From positions 1 to 6,180 of the forward strand of contig DGHP01000134.1 of the NCBI GenBank assembly GCA_002392705.1: a DNA stretch of 6,180 nt. The letters are read 5' to 3'. The notes under the pieces are model-generated. The model did no database searches. It worked only from the letters and a program-made list of their open reading frames with translations, and was not told where the DNA came from. Position 1 is the first letter of the stretch. Every line of letters starts with the position of its first letter. Origin of the DNA: Lachnospiraceae bacterium UBA3845 (lineage in GTDB: Bacteria; Bacillota; Clostridia; Lachnospirales; Lachnospiraceae). The position numbers and the translations under genes are program-made. Positions 5,800 to 6,180 of the stretch are shown here, piece after piece.

Positions 5800-6180
5800 T
5801 TATTGATTTTTTTTCTTATCCTTTTTGATCATAGCCCTCTGCCACCAGCTGCCGACTGCCACTTTCAAAGGATCCGGCAGCAGCGAGAGAAAGAAAATGC
5901 CTGCTTTTACAGAGACGGTTGGCAGGACCCTGACTGCGCCGCGCTGCATGGCCCGGTAGCCGATCCGGGCGATCCTCTTCGGATCCGCCGCCAGGACCGG
6001 ATAAGCCTTGCCGGCATTTTCCGCCCAGCCTGTGCGGATGGGGCCGGGGCACAGGGCCGTGACTGTAACGCCGCTTCCGGCAAGTTCACCCCGCATGGCT
6101 TCTGTCAGAGCCAGGATGAAGGATTTGGAAGGACCGTAGACATTGAAGAAGGGGTCCGGGAAGAGTGCTGCGGAGGAAGA
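5800..6180 (-). CDS. Short-chain dehydrogenase/reductase (SDR), C-terminal part; N-terminus beyond the window
   Basis: The frame is open from the right edge of the window to TAA at 5802-5800, giving 126 residues of an incomplete protein; the internal ATG at 6096 is not the start. The classical SDR active site is visible: YGPSK at 15-19 supplies the catalytic tyrosine and lysine, and SSS at 1-3 is close to where the catalytic serine is expected. VTVTALCPGPIRTGW (38-52) is the conserved strand and PG motif after the active site, contacting NAD(P)H. The Rossmann cofactor-binding N-terminus (TGxxxGxG) lies outside the window. The tail has a hydrophobic stretch at about 92-112 and ends in the basic KKDKKKNQ, as in SDRs that associate loosely with membranes. 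The substrate is unknown. It may be co-transcribed with nagA, but no shared pathway is evident. Confidence 0.9.
   Translation of the reverse strand, partial: SSSAALFPDPFFNVYGPSKSFILALTEAMRGELAGSGVTVTALCPGPIRTGWAENAGKAYPVLAADPKRIARIGYRAMQRGAVRVLPTVSVKAGIFFLSLLPDPLKVAVGSWWQRAMIKKDKKKNQ

Noticed and set aside
4624..6180. An amino-sugar utilisation cluster around nagA
   Set aside because: Neither nagB, a PTS component nor a GntR-type regulator is visible; the only same-strand neighbour is an SDR of unknown substrate.

Overview
The window reads as chromosomal DNA of a moderately GC-rich, low-GC-lineage Firmicute, most plausibly an anaerobic Clostridia member (Lachnospiraceae-like). This is an inference from strong GGAGG-type ribosome binding sites, a transketolase split into two genes, a HrcA/CIRCE-type operator, and a surface protein with Listeria-Bacteroides-repeat, Fn3-like and Big_2-like modules. 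No rRNA, tRNA, CRISPR array, insertion sequence, attachment site or replication origin is visible.

Layout: positions 1-744 (+) hold the 3' end of a modular cell-surface protein, closed by a strong terminator at 785-822. A well-formed sigma-A promoter (TTGACT-N17-TATAAC, 918-946) overlapped by a CIRCE-like HrcA operator (904-930) then drives a stand-alone DnaJ-type co-chaperone gene (1012-1887). That protein has a J domain, a long Gly/Phe-rich region and only one C-terminal substrate-binding domain; the zinc finger and the first C-terminal domain are absent. The 332-base spacer 1888-2219 carries a hairpin, a 16-bp direct repeat, a probable terminator, weak promoter candidates and a leader hairpin.

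Next comes a compact + strand operon of the non-oxidative pentose phosphate pathway: transketolase N-terminal subunit (2220-3059), transketolase C-terminal subunit (3047-3985, overlapping by 13 nt) and ribose-5-phosphate isomerase B (4015-4455). It ends at a near-perfect intrinsic terminator (4529-4560). Together these genes interconvert pentose phosphates with glycolytic intermediates and supply ribose 5-phosphate.

The right part is on the - strand and convergent with that operon. A short-chain dehydrogenase, whose 5' end lies beyond the window edge (5800-6180), is followed by N-acetylglucosamine-6-phosphate deacetylase (nagA, 4624-5727). NagA feeds amino-sugar carbon into glycolysis through glucosamine 6-phosphate.

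I see no new multi-gene system. The points most worth a second look are the CIRCE-like control of the J-protein gene, the reduced domain architecture of that protein, the intergenic CTGTACAG elements, and possible alternative pairing in the transketolase leader.
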